Shown one piece after another: positions 14,868-21,665 of a DNA stretch of 21,685 nucleotides (within the stretch, counting starts at the first letter, position 1; each line of letters starts with the position of its first letter). The DNA comes from UBA349 sp964444115 (GTDB lineage: Archaea; Methanobacteriota; Methanobacteria; Methanobacteriales; Methanobacteriaceae). The notes under the pieces are model-generated. The model was not told the DNA's origin and did no database searches. It was given only the letters and a program-made list of their open reading frames with translations. Both the position numbers and the translations under genes were made by a program. The stretch is from positions 1 through 21,685 of the forward strand of contig CAYUFT010000029.1 in the NCBI GenBank assembly GCA_964444115.1, given 5' to 3'.

Positions 14868-15515
14868 ATGAACAAAAATATACTTTTTATAGCATTAATA
14901 GTAATATTGGTTGCCATCATTGGTGTTGCAGCATATATGATGATAACACCTACTGCGGGACCTGCTCAACTTACTGAGGCAGGAACAAAGATTGCATTAC
15001 ATAACAATGGCTCAACATGGGTCCATACTGCGGGTGTTTTTGAAAATACAACCCTAAAAAATGGAACTGTTTCTAATGTCTATTTTAATGCTTGGACTAA
15101 ACCTAAAGACGGTAAAGTAGTCATTGATTTATCTAATGCTATGGGCTATGGAAATGAATCTTTACCAGCCAATACTACCATGCGTTTAAAACTCTACTTA
15201 GATCCAGTATCTGAAAATCCAAGTGGATCTGCTGTGGTGACTAAAACCATTGAAGGATGGTCTAATACTCCAGAACCTAGTGAGAATGTGACTGGAACTT
15301 TATTAACCTTCCCAACACATGTAGTACTACAACTACCAGCTAATATAACTGATAATAACGTAGTTGTTACCACTGATTCCGCACAAGGAGTAGCTTTCAT
15401 TTCTAGTGTAAACACATTATATGTGGAATGTCTGGTTACTGTAAATGCAGATAAATCGGTTACCATCACTATTTTACAACAGCCTGAGCTATGTAATCTG
15501 GTTGCTGGTGGATAA
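14868..15515 (+). CDS. Membrane-anchored exported protein, sequon-rich, unknown function
   Basis: A 215-residue protein with an N-terminal hydrophobic segment (about residues 5-28) after a short basic start (MNKN), as in an uncleaved signal anchor or signal peptide; the rest is predicted outside the cell. The extracellular part is beta-rich and contains seven N-x-S/T sequons (NGS, NTT, NGT, NES, NTT, NVT, NIT), so heavy N-glycosylation is likely. Only two cysteines are present. I do not recognise the family. AAGGTGG at the end of the preceding gene is a strong ribosome binding site before the ATG. It is 12 bp from the two-helix membrane protein gene and 72 bp from the next sequon-rich protein, so the three probably form one unit of cell-envelope genes. 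Confidence 0.78.
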   Translation: MNKNILFIALIVILVAIIGVAAYMMITPTAGPAQLTEAGTKIALHNNGSTWVHTAGVFENTTLKNGTVSNVYFNAWTKPKDGKVVIDLSNAMGYGNESLPANTTMRLKLYLDPVSENPSGSAVVTKTIEGWSNTPEPSENVTGTLLTFPTHVVLQLPANITDNNVVVTTDSAQGVAFISSVNTLYVECLVTVNADKSVTITILQQPELCNLVAGG

Positions 15516-15587
15516 ATAATTTAATTTATTTATTTTTAATTTTTATTTCTTAGTTTTAATTATTTTTACAAGTTTCTGGGTATTATC

Positions 15588-16199
15588 ATGAATACTAAAT
15601 CTAAAATTGCTATTTTTATTGTAGGATTCCTTCTTGTTTTCAGTATTTTAGGATTGGCAATTGCCTATGGTGGTTTAGATGAAGTGCTATTTGATCAGAT
15701 GCCGTATAATTATACGTCTTATGTTTCACTACCTTCTAATTCAAATAATAGTGGATCTTTAAGTGGTTATTATAATATTACTGGTCAGGGAAAAGATTTT
15801 AAATTTTTTATTAAAATTCCTAATGCTGAAGATTCAGAATCTCCACTTGATTACACTCCTGATGGCCTGAATGGTAGTGGGCATCTTGATAATATCCATA
15901 TTACTTATAATACATTATTATATCTTTTTAATAAAGATTTAAAGGGAGCTATGTTCCATACTATTTTTAATGGGACTTATAATATGAGCTGTGCTGCCTG
16001 GGTAGGTAATGGAACCTTCTCTAATAATGGAGATGTATTTAATGGTTCTTTTGAAATAAATGGTCAAATTACTTACTGGGAGGGTACATTTAATCTTACC
16101 AGTCAGGATAATCGTATTGCCATGCAATCAGATTATATTCTGCACCCAGTTAATAAACCCGAGAATGTAAAAAGAGTTAATAAAACATTCTACTTGTGA
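15588..16199 (+). CDS. Second sequon-rich exported protein, unknown function
   Basis: A 203-residue protein with a basic start (MNTKSK) and a hydrophobic segment at about residues 7-27, then an extracellular-type domain rich in N, G, Y, S and T. I count ten N-x-S/T sequons (including NYT, NIT, NGS, NMS, NLT, NKT), a very high density. The only cysteine outside the hydrophobic segment is in NMSCAAW. I do not recognise the family and see no clear homology to the preceding exported protein beyond the same design. The ribosome binding site is weak (GGGT 6 bases before the ATG). The last gene before the 53-bp repeat and the assembly gap. Confidence 0.78.
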   Translation: MNTKSKIAIFIVGFLLVFSILGLAIAYGGLDEVLFDQMPYNYTSYVSLPSNSNNSGSLSGYYNITGQGKDFKFFIKIPNAEDSESPLDYTPDGLNGSGHLDNIHITYNTLLYLFNKDLKGAMFHTIFNGTYNMSCAAWVGNGTFSNNGDVFNGSFEINGQITYWEGTFNLTSQDNRIAMQSDYILHPVNKPENVKRVNKTFYL

Positions 16200-16288
16200 A
16201 ATATAGTGAATATTAAATCAATAATTTTTTATAATCTATTATCCTATAATATAAATTAATTATAATATTTTTTAAAATTTATACAAAT
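16200..16288. other. AT-rich spacer before the 53-bp repeat array
   Basis: Very AT-rich sequence directly after the sequon-rich gene. It has T-rich runs (16221-16230, 16267-16273) that could act as terminator. I see no gene. Confidence 0.4.
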
Positions 16289-16396
16289 TTTATTATAATC
16301 TGTATAAATAGGGTTTAAAAGATTTAATAAGTCCATACATATTTATTATAATCTGTATAAATAGGGTTTAAAAGATTTAATAAGTCCATACATATT
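16289..16396. repeat. 53-bp perfect tandem repeat running into an assembly gap
   Basis: Copies at 16289-16341 and 16342-16394 are identical; two bases of a third copy precede the N run. Each unit contains TTATTATAATC, TG, TATAAATAGGGT, then TTAAAAGATTTAATAAG and GTCCATACATA. The true copy number is unknown because the array ends at the gap; the sequence after the gap is not repeat. Confidence 0.93.
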
Positions 16397-16496
16397 NNNN
16401 NNNNNNNNNNNNNNNNNNNNNNNNNNNNNNNNNNNNNNNNNNNNNNNNNNNNNNNNNNNNNNNNNNNNNNNNNNNNNNNNNNNNNNNNNNNNNNNN
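16397..16496. other. Assembly gap (100 N)
   Basis: Exactly 100 N, the conventional length for a gap of unknown size. It begins inside the 53-bp tandem array, so the array probably collapsed or could not be assembled. Confidence 0.98.
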
Positions 16497-16542
16497 TTAA
16501 GAAAAATAAAATTATAATATTGATTATTTATTTGGTGTTTAT

Positions 16543-17394
16543 ATGAAAGCAGTTATACCCGCAGCAGGCCTTGGTACTCGATTTTTACCAGCTACCAAAG
16601 CCCAACCTAAAGAGATGTTACCAGTATTTGACAAACCAACCATCCAGTACGTGGTGGAGGAGGCAGTGGCCTCTGGAATCGATGATATATTGATTGTAAC
16701 TGGAAAAGGAAAAAGATCTATTGAGGATCACTTTGACCGCTCATTTGAATTGGAATATATTTTAAAAGAAAATGATAAAGATGAGTACTTGAGGGAAGTT
16801 GAAGCTATCTCTGAGTTGGCTGATATTTACTATGTCCGCCAAAAAGAACAGAAAGGTTTAGGAGATGCTATTTATTGTGCTCGTAAGCATATAGATGGAG
16901 AGCCTTTTGCTGTTTTATTAGGGGATACCATAACTCGATCTGAGGTTCCCTGTACTAAACAACTCATGGATGTCTATGAAAAATATGGTTCGTCAGCCAT
17001 AGCCGTAGAAGAAGTTCCAGTAGATAAAGTAGAACGATATGGGATTATTAAAGGCCAAAAAAAGGATGAAAATCTTTACTTGATTGAAGACATGGTTGAA
17101 AAACCTTCTGTTGATGAAGCACCTTCCAATTTGGCCATTATGGGTAGATATGTACTTGATAGTAAAATATTTGACCACATTGAGGATGTACCTCCTGGAT
17201 TTGGTGGGGAAATACAATTAACCGATGCCATGAGACTTCTAGATGATATCTATGGATATGTTTTCCAGGGGAAAACTTATGACATAGGTAATAAAGTTGA
17301 ATGGTTAAAAACGTCTTTAGAATTTGCTTTTGAACAACCAGAAGCTAAAAAAGAACTAATTGAATATTTAAATGATCTATTGGGTTGTAATTAA
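16543..17394 (+). CDS. galU: UTP--glucose-1-phosphate uridylyltransferase
   Basis: A 283-residue nucleotidyltransferase making UDP-glucose from UTP and glucose-1-phosphate, for surface glycans and protein glycosylation. The N-terminal signature VIPAAGLGTRFLPATKAQPKEMLP contains the nucleotide-binding loop and catalytic Arg/Lys. Further GalU motifs are FAVLLGDTIT, AVEEVPVDKVERYGII, VEKPSVDEAPSNLAIMGRYVL and GGEIQLTDAM. Length is typical. GGTG (16534-16537) lies 5 bases before the ATG. The promoter may lie within the gap or its edge (an ATTATAAT stretch at 16511 is rather close). With galE some 1.7 kb further on, it suggests UDP-glucose/UDP-galactose supply. Confidence 0.95.
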   Translation: MKAVIPAAGLGTRFLPATKAQPKEMLPVFDKPTIQYVVEEAVASGIDDILIVTGKGKRSIEDHFDRSFELEYILKENDKDEYLREVEAISELADIYYVRQKEQKGLGDAIYCARKHIDGEPFAVLLGDTITRSEVPCTKQLMDVYEKYGSSAIAVEEVPVDKVERYGIIKGQKKDENLYLIEDMVEKPSVDEAPSNLAIMGRYVLDSKIFDHIEDVPPGFGGEIQLTDAMRLLDDIYGYVFQGKTYDIGNKVEWLKTSLEFAFEQPEAKKELIEYLNDLLGCN

Positions 17395-17473
17395 TAGTCA
17401 AACCTGTAATTAATTGTAAATCCAAAATAAATTTTTATTTTAATTGATTTTATTAAATTATATTTTTTTAATA

Positions 17474-17645
17474 TCAGGTTTCTTATTTCTTTTTATTATT
17501 CTTTATTTGAAAAATGATATTCCAGGTTTCTTTTTATTATTCTTTATTTGAAAAATGATATTCTCGGTTTCTTTTTATTATTCTTTATTTGAAAAATGAT
17601 ATTTCTGGTTTTTTTTATAATTCTTTATTTGAAAAAAATTATTTT
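17474..17645. repeat. 41-bp T-rich tandem repeat between convergent galU and CPBP genes
   Basis: Four copies of a unit with core TTTCTTTTTATTATTCTTTA, then TTTGAAAAATGATATT, start at 17486, 17527, 17568 and 17609 (period 41). The first three cores are identical; the fourth is degenerate and runs into the stop codon of the minus-strand TPR-CPBP gene. Every unit carries several T runs on the plus strand and could act as a terminator for galU. Confidence 0.92.
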
Positions 17646-18960
17646 AGAATATTAAAAATGGCATTACTAAAAATAATACTGAATTTGATATTCCGTGAGA
17701 AAGGGTAATGCCCAGAAGACTTCTGGTTTTTTGGAAGGCATAACCATAGAACATAGCCACAATGAATACAAATACTAAATCCTGAATGGAATTCCAGCCA
17801 ATGTGAAGGCTGGTAAAGAGTAATGACGTGTATAATAGGCCCATTCCTATTCCTAATACATCTTCTGAATTCTTCTGTATTATACCTCTGAATAATAGCT
17901 CTTCTGCTAGACCAGTAGATATGGTAAGAATTATAACTCCAAATAATAGATTGCTAACATCAAAAGTATGGATTAAAGGAAGTGGATGCAATATATTGTA
18001 TTCAATAAACCCTAAAAATGGCCCGCTTAATGCAATTATAAGCTGAACCTTTAGATTACCTTTTATTAGGCCTACTCTTTTTCTATTTATACCTTGAATT
18101 TTCATCAAGGCAATGGAAGATGCAAATAATGGTACCGCTATTATAGGAAATAAGTAAAGGGTAGGTATGTTCATAAGAGGCATGGTAAGCCCAATAATCC
18201 GTATTATAGGCAGTACCATCATGGACCTTAGAAGAGTAGCATAGGTATAAGATTTAGTAAAGGATGATTGAACCAGTAAAGCAACTAAAACTAAAAAGTG
18301 AATTATTAGGCCGAATTCTTTGTTAGAATAGGTTGTAACTAATTCTCCCAGAATTAAAAGCCCTAAATATCCTATTAAAATTAAAAATTGAGAATTACTC
18401 GGCCGGTTTGTTTTTATTTTATTTTCAAGCTTTAATATACGTCCGTAATTATATAATTCACTCGCGAGATCTTTTTCTTTCTTACTGATCTCTATGGAAC
18501 GCTCATGTTCATATATGGCGTCGTGATATGCTCCTTGAGCTTCAAGAGTACTGGCTAAGTGTGAAACAACTTTAGCTTCTTTCTCACTATCGCCTGCTTT
18601 TTTAAATATTTTTATGGCCTTGTGATAGGTATTACGGGATTCATCATACCTATTTCTTTTTTCTTGAATTTCAGCCATACCAACATAAGCATAGCCCTCT
18701 CCAATAAGATCTTCCGTATCTTTATAAAGCTCTAATGCATTATAATAACTCTCTTGAGCAAAATCGTTTTCACCCATTTGACAGTATGTTTTACCCATTT
18801 CTAACAAGGTGTCTGCAGTTTTCTCAGCATTTCCCGCATCAGAAAATATTTCCAGTGCCTGTTGCATATGCTGAAGGGCGCCTAAGAAGTTACCTTCATC
18901 TGAAAGGTCAATTCCTTTTTCCAGTTCCCTTTGTGCTTTTCGCCTTGCCAAATTATCCAC
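17644..18960 (-). CDS. TPR-repeat protein fused to a CPBP (CAAX/Abi-type) intramembrane metalloprotease
   Basis: A 438-residue fusion. Residues about 9-163 contain four TPR-like units (such as GNFLGALQHMQQALEIF, NDFAQESYYNALELY and YDESRNTYHKAIKIF), a cytoplasmic protein-binding solenoid. From about residue 188 come several transmembrane helices ending in a CPBP domain: EELLFR (E353, E354, R358), FTSLH (F382-H386) and SHGISN (H422-N426) are the glutamates and histidines of the catalytic site, all intact. The start is uncertain: the GTG at 18960 has no ribosome binding site, while the TTG at 18951 has GGTG 6 bases upstream. CPBP proteases in prokaryotes process or scaffold membrane proteins; the target is unknown. 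It lies between galU and galE, convergent with galU, same strand as galE. Confidence 0.88.
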   Translation of the reverse strand: MDNLARRKAQRELEKGIDLSDEGNFLGALQHMQQALEIFSDAGNAEKTADTLLEMGKTYCQMGENDFAQESYYNALELYKDTEDLIGEGYAYVGMAEIQEKRNRYDESRNTYHKAIKIFKKAGDSEKEAKVVSHLASTLEAQGAYHDAIYEHERSIEISKKEKDLASELYNYGRILKLENKIKTNRPSNSQFLILIGYLGLLILGELVTTYSNKEFGLIIHFLVLVALLVQSSFTKSYTYATLLRSMMVLPIIRIIGLTMPLMNIPTLYLFPIIAVPLFASSIALMKIQGINRKRVGLIKGNLKVQLIIALSGPFLGFIEYNILHPLPLIHTFDVSNLLFGVIILTISTGLAEELLFRGIIQKNSEDVLGIGMGLLYTSLLFTSLHIGWNSIQDLVFVFIVAMFYGYAFQKTRSLLGITLSHGISNSVLFLVMPFLIF

Positions 18961-19046
18961 CGATTTATCTATTTAATAATTAATAATTTTAATAAAAAAC
19001 AATAATCATCTAAAATGATTTTTTTAAATTTCTATTTTTATTAATG

Positions 19047-20033
19047 TTAAAGATTGTCATTGTTTCTATATAACTTTTGGTACCAGTCCCATGCGGTGGA
19101 TATAATATCATGGAGATCTATCCATTGAGGATTCCAGCCTAGTACTTCACGGGCTTTATCGGAACTTCCCACTAAAATAGGAGGATCTCCTGGACGAGGT
19201 TCGTCTTCTATAACTTTAATTTGATTTCCAGTTACCATTTGACTGGTTTGAATTACTTCTTTAACTGAAAAACCGTTCCCATTACCTAAATTAAATACTT
19301 GACTTTCATTTTTTTCATTCAAGTATTTCAGTGCTTTATAATGGGCCTGGGCCAGATCAAGAACGTGAATATAATCTCTAATACATGTTCCATCTGGAGT
19401 AGGATAATCTGTTCCATAAATGCTCACAGATTCTCTTCTTCCTGAAGCAGCATCTAGTATTAATGGTATTAGGTGAGTTTCTGGATTGTGCCATTCTCCA
19501 ATTTCTGATGCGGGGTCAGCTCCTGCGGCATTAAAATATCTTAGAGAAACATAACTCAAATCATAGGCCTTTGAATAATCTTCCAGGATTTTTTCAACCA
19601 TTAATTTTGAATTTCCATAGGGACTCATAGGATTTAAGGGATGGTCTTCACTTAGTGGTAGTTTTTGAGGCTCACCATAAACGGCACAGGTTGAAGAAAA
19701 TATAAATTTATTTACCTTAAACTCCTTCATTACCGCCAATAGGTTAAGGGTGTTTTTAAGATTGTTAACATAATATTTCTGGGGGTCTTCTACAGATTCT
19801 CCTACATAGGTAAATGCTGCAAAGTGCATTACTGCATCAATGGAATATTTTTTAAATATATCTTTTAGGAGTTCTGTATCGGATAAGTCACCTTTCACAA
19901 ATTCTCCCCATTTAACAAACTCTTCATGGCCATAGCTAAGATTATCCAGTACCAGAGTCTCTTCTCCATTTTCATGAAGCACTTTATTTACATGGGAGCC
20001 TATGTAACCTGCTCCACCTACAATTAATATCAT
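19047..20033 (-). CDS. galE: UDP-glucose 4-epimerase
   Basis: A 328-residue short-chain dehydrogenase/reductase of the extended type that interconverts UDP-glucose and UDP-galactose (or the N-acetyl forms). The NAD-binding GGAGYIG is at residues 6-12, D30-N-L follows strand 2, and the catalytic SSTCAVYG plus SPYGNSK give the Ser/Thr and YxxxK. LRYFNAAGADP, DYPTPDGTCIRDYIHV and FNLGNGNGFSVKEV are standard GalE landmarks. Length is normal. The ribosome binding site upstream of the ATG is weak (GGTT), and a long T-rich (plus strand) repeat region lies upstream. Together with galU it supports a role in nucleotide-sugar supply. Confidence 0.95.
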   Translation of the reverse strand: MILIVGGAGYIGSHVNKVLHENGEETLVLDNLSYGHEEFVKWGEFVKGDLSDTELLKDIFKKYSIDAVMHFAAFTYVGESVEDPQKYYVNNLKNTLNLLAVMKEFKVNKFIFSSTCAVYGEPQKLPLSEDHPLNPMSPYGNSKLMVEKILEDYSKAYDLSYVSLRYFNAAGADPASEIGEWHNPETHLIPLILDAASGRRESVSIYGTDYPTPDGTCIRDYIHVLDLAQAHYKALKYLNEKNESQVFNLGNGNGFSVKEVIQTSQMVTGNQIKVIEDEPRPGDPPILVGSSDKAREVLGWNPQWIDLHDIISTAWDWYQKLYRNNDNL

Positions 20034-20340
20034 ACTATAACCAATTTGTTTTTTTTAATAGTATATTTTTTGGATTTTAGGAATGTTTTTTATTTTTTAT
20101 TTTTAGAATTAACATTTTTTTGGTTTTGGATTTTAGGAATATTTTTTTGGATTTAGAATTAATGTTTATTTTTTGGTGAGGTTTTGGATTTTAGGAAAAT
20201 ATTTATTAATTTTATATTTTCATTTTGTTTTAGTTATGAATTCAGATTTTTGTATTTTTAGGATTAATATTATTTTCAGTTTTAGTTTTGTATTTTTAGG
20301 ATTAATATTATTTTCAGTTTTAGTTTTGTATTTTTAGGAT
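20034..20340. repeat. T-rich repeat region upstream of galE: degenerate ~57-bp units and a perfect 38-bp tandem array
   Basis: The plus strand is nearly free of C. TTTTAGGA recurs at 20075, 20131 and 20189 (spacing 56-58, degenerate units with TTTGGATTTTAGGAA), then at 20256, 20294 and 20332 with an exact 38-bp period (TGTATTTTTAGGATTAATAT followed by TATTTTCAGTTTTAGTTT). The array runs directly into the N gap. No gene is seen. Confidence 0.9.
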
Positions 20341-20440
20341 NNNNNNNNNNNNNNNNNNNNNNNNNNNNNNNNNNNNNNNNNNNNNNNNNNNNNNNNNNNN
20401 NNNNNNNNNNNNNNNNNNNNNNNNNNNNNNNNNNNNNNNN
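20341..20440. other. Assembly gap (100 N) inside the 38-bp array
   Basis: Exactly 100 N. The sequence just after the gap still contains a piece of the 38-bp unit (TTTCAGTTTTAGTTTTGTA at about 20450-20468), so the gap lies within the array and its real length is unknown. Confidence 0.98.
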
Positions 20441-20800
20441 TAATTTTAATTTCAGTTTTAGTTTTGTAATTTTATAGTTTTTGTTTTTATAATTTTTTAG
20501 GTGAGTTTTTTTATTTATAATTTCAATTTTATATTTTAATTAAAGTGATTTGTAAAATTGATAAATTTCATAATTCAACTAAAATTTTTTAATTTCCACT
20601 ATTTTTTTAGATTTTAGAAATCATTTTCCGTTAGAAATTTACTTCAGGATTCACTTTTATTAAAGATTGGTGTAAATATATCCTGAGGTATATACTAATT
20701 GATTGAAATTGGCCTATTTTAATGAAAATTATTTTTTATCATTTTTACTACTTATTTAAAAAAATTTTTATTTTAATTACCAAATGTATCTAAAAGCGAA
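20441..20800. other. AT-rich non-coding region between the 38-bp array and arsR
   Basis: The first 50 bases are a decayed end of the 38-bp repeat. The rest is AT-rich and I find no open frame or RNA gene. The piece CAGGATTCACTTTTATTAAAG to TCCTGAGGTATATAC (20645-20696) is less AT-biased than the rest, but shows nothing I recognise. Confidence 0.45.
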
Positions 20801-20802
20801 AA

Positions 20803-20830
20803 CTATATAAGCATATACTTATATACTTAT
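20803..20830 (+). promoter_or_regulatory. arsR promoter with overlapping operator-like repeats
   Basis: GCGAAAACTATATAAG gives a BRE-like purine stretch and TATA box (CTATATAAG, 20803-20811). An inverted repeat ATAAG-CATATA-CTTAT (20807-20822) overlaps the TATA box, and the direct repeat ATACTTAT occurs at 20815-20822 and 20823-20830. Transcription about 25 nt downstream would start near 20832, almost at the ATG (20836). The position suggests autorepression by the encoded ArsR protein, an inference. Confidence 0.5.
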
Positions 20831-20835
20831 GATTC

Positions 20836-21189
20836 ATGCTGAGGATAAATTCTGAATATACTTGTGATATTTCAGAAGAATTAGAAGAACTTTTTAAAGC
20901 ACTGGGTAACATTAACCGGCTTTTATTGATTTATTCCCTGGCTTCAGGGGAGATAGAAGCAGTTAATGTGTCTGAAATGGCCCGGATGATGGGTTTAACC
21001 CAACCTGCAGCATCGCAGCATCTAAAAGTGCTTAAAACTGCTAAAATCCTTAATGCTGAAAAACAAGGCAATCAAATTTATTACACATTTAACCAGGAAG
21101 CACTAATAAAACACAAAATAAAGGTGGATTTCCTTTTTGGATGTGTTTTAACCAAGTGTGACTGTTTAGAAAAGAAGAGGAACAAATAA
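20836..21189 (+). CDS. ArsR-family winged-helix transcriptional regulator
   Basis: A 117-residue ArsR/SmtB-type repressor. ELFKALGNINRLLLIYSLASGE is the typical N-terminal helix pair, and VNVSEMARMMGLTQPAASQHLKVLKTAKIL is the helix-turn-helix, followed by the beta wing (AEKQGNQIYYTFN). Cysteines occur at C10 and in the C-terminal FGCVLTKCDC; they could bind metal or sense redox state, but they do not match the classical ELCVCDL site. There is no ribosome binding site before the ATG, and the TATA box position predicts a nearly leaderless mRNA. It is followed on the same strand by a Lon-domain gene 131 bp downstream, with several inverted repeats between, so it may control that gene as well as itself. 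Confidence 0.9.
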   Translation: MLRINSEYTCDISEELEELFKALGNINRLLLIYSLASGEIEAVNVSEMARMMGLTQPAASQHLKVLKTAKILNAEKQGNQIYYTFNQEALIKHKIKVDFLFGCVLTKCDCLEKKRNK

Positions 21190-21219
21190 ATTCCACCTGG
21201 TGACAAAATTTGTGGAATT
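21189..21219 (+). terminator. Stem-loop directly after arsR
   Basis: AATTCCAC (from 21189) and GTGGAATT (to 21219) form a perfect 8-bp stem around a 15-nt loop starting at the arsR stop codon. It may stabilise or end the arsR mRNA, or be a protein-binding site; no T tract follows. Confidence 0.4.
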
Positions 21220-21236
21220 AAATAATTATGAATTAA

Positions 21237-21260
21237 ACATGGCCATATTTTAAGCCATGT
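21237..21260. promoter_or_regulatory. Inverted repeat ACATGGC / GCCATGT between arsR and the Lon-domain gene
   Basis: Perfect 7-bp arms (21237-21243 and 21254-21260) with a 10-bp spacer, unusually GC-rich for this AT-rich intergenic DNA. Could be an operator or a hairpin. Confidence 0.4.
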
Positions 21261-21270
21261 AAAATCACAA

Positions 21271-21286
21271 GCCGTTAAATAACGGC
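21271..21286 (+). promoter_or_regulatory. Palindrome centred on the TATA box of the Lon-domain gene
   Basis: GCCGTTAAATAACGGC is an inverted repeat with 7-bp arms and a 2-bp centre. Its middle, TTAAATAA (21275-21282), is a good TATA box: a start about 25 nt downstream (near 21303) leaves the GAGGGA site (21311-21316) and ATG (21321) in order. A protein binding here would compete directly with TBP, suggesting repression. Confidence 0.5.
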
Positions 21287-21320
21287 AATTAACACTTACT
21301 TATACTAACTGAGGGATACT

Positions 21321-21665
21321 ATGAGAGAACTAAACTTAAAAGATGAATTATCTGTACTCGTTATACCCGAAATGGTCTTATTACATGAAACTGATATGAA
21401 TCTAAAAATTGGAAAACAAATTGGGAGTGAAATTTATAACCGAGTAGCCAAAGACGATTTTTATGGAATAGCTTTAGCAGTCAAAGAAGGAATCAATAGA
21501 AGCGTATATTCTGAATCTGACTTTTATAAGACAGGTACTTTAGTTAAAATCTTAAATGCTAAAGAAATGAGAGATTTCTATCATTTGAAAGTAGAAATAA
21601 TTGAAAGAGTCGAAATTGATGAAATGACGTCTGAGGGAAGGAATTATCGGGCCACATATCATTAA
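21321..21665 (+). CDS. Lon substrate-binding (LAN) domain protein, ends at an in-frame TAA; possibly a broken lon gene
   Basis: The 114-residue frame resembles the first part of the N-terminal substrate-binding domain of LonA-type proteases: LSVLVIPEMVLLHETDMNLKIG, DDFYGIALAVKEG, FYKTGTLVKILNAKEMRDFYHLKVEIIERVEI. It has no AAA+ or protease part. The frame stops at TAA (21663-21665), but in the same frame the following codons read SPDIDD, which also fits the Lon domain (a Y-x-A-x-Y ... PDIDD pattern), so the gene may have continued. The window ends at 21685. GAGGGA is a good ribosome binding site. It could be a stand-alone LAN-domain protein, a nonsense-mutated lon, or a sequencing error. The family assignment is moderate because identity is judged by eye. 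Confidence 0.55.
   Translation: MRELNLKDELSVLVIPEMVLLHETDMNLKIGKQIGSEIYNRVAKDDFYGIALAVKEGINRSVYSESDFYKTGTLVKILNAKEMRDFYHLKVEIIERVEIDEMTSEGRNYRATYH

Noticed and set aside
16289..16396. CRISPR array
   Set aside because: The 53-bp units follow each other directly with no variable spacers, no CRISPR-type repeat palindrome and no cas genes in the window. The same applies to the 41-bp and 38-bp arrays.
18735..18983. 82-codon plus-strand open frame at the start of the TPR gene
   Set aside because: Antisense to the TPR repeats of the CPBP fusion, which have clear repeat periodicity; no independent coding evidence.
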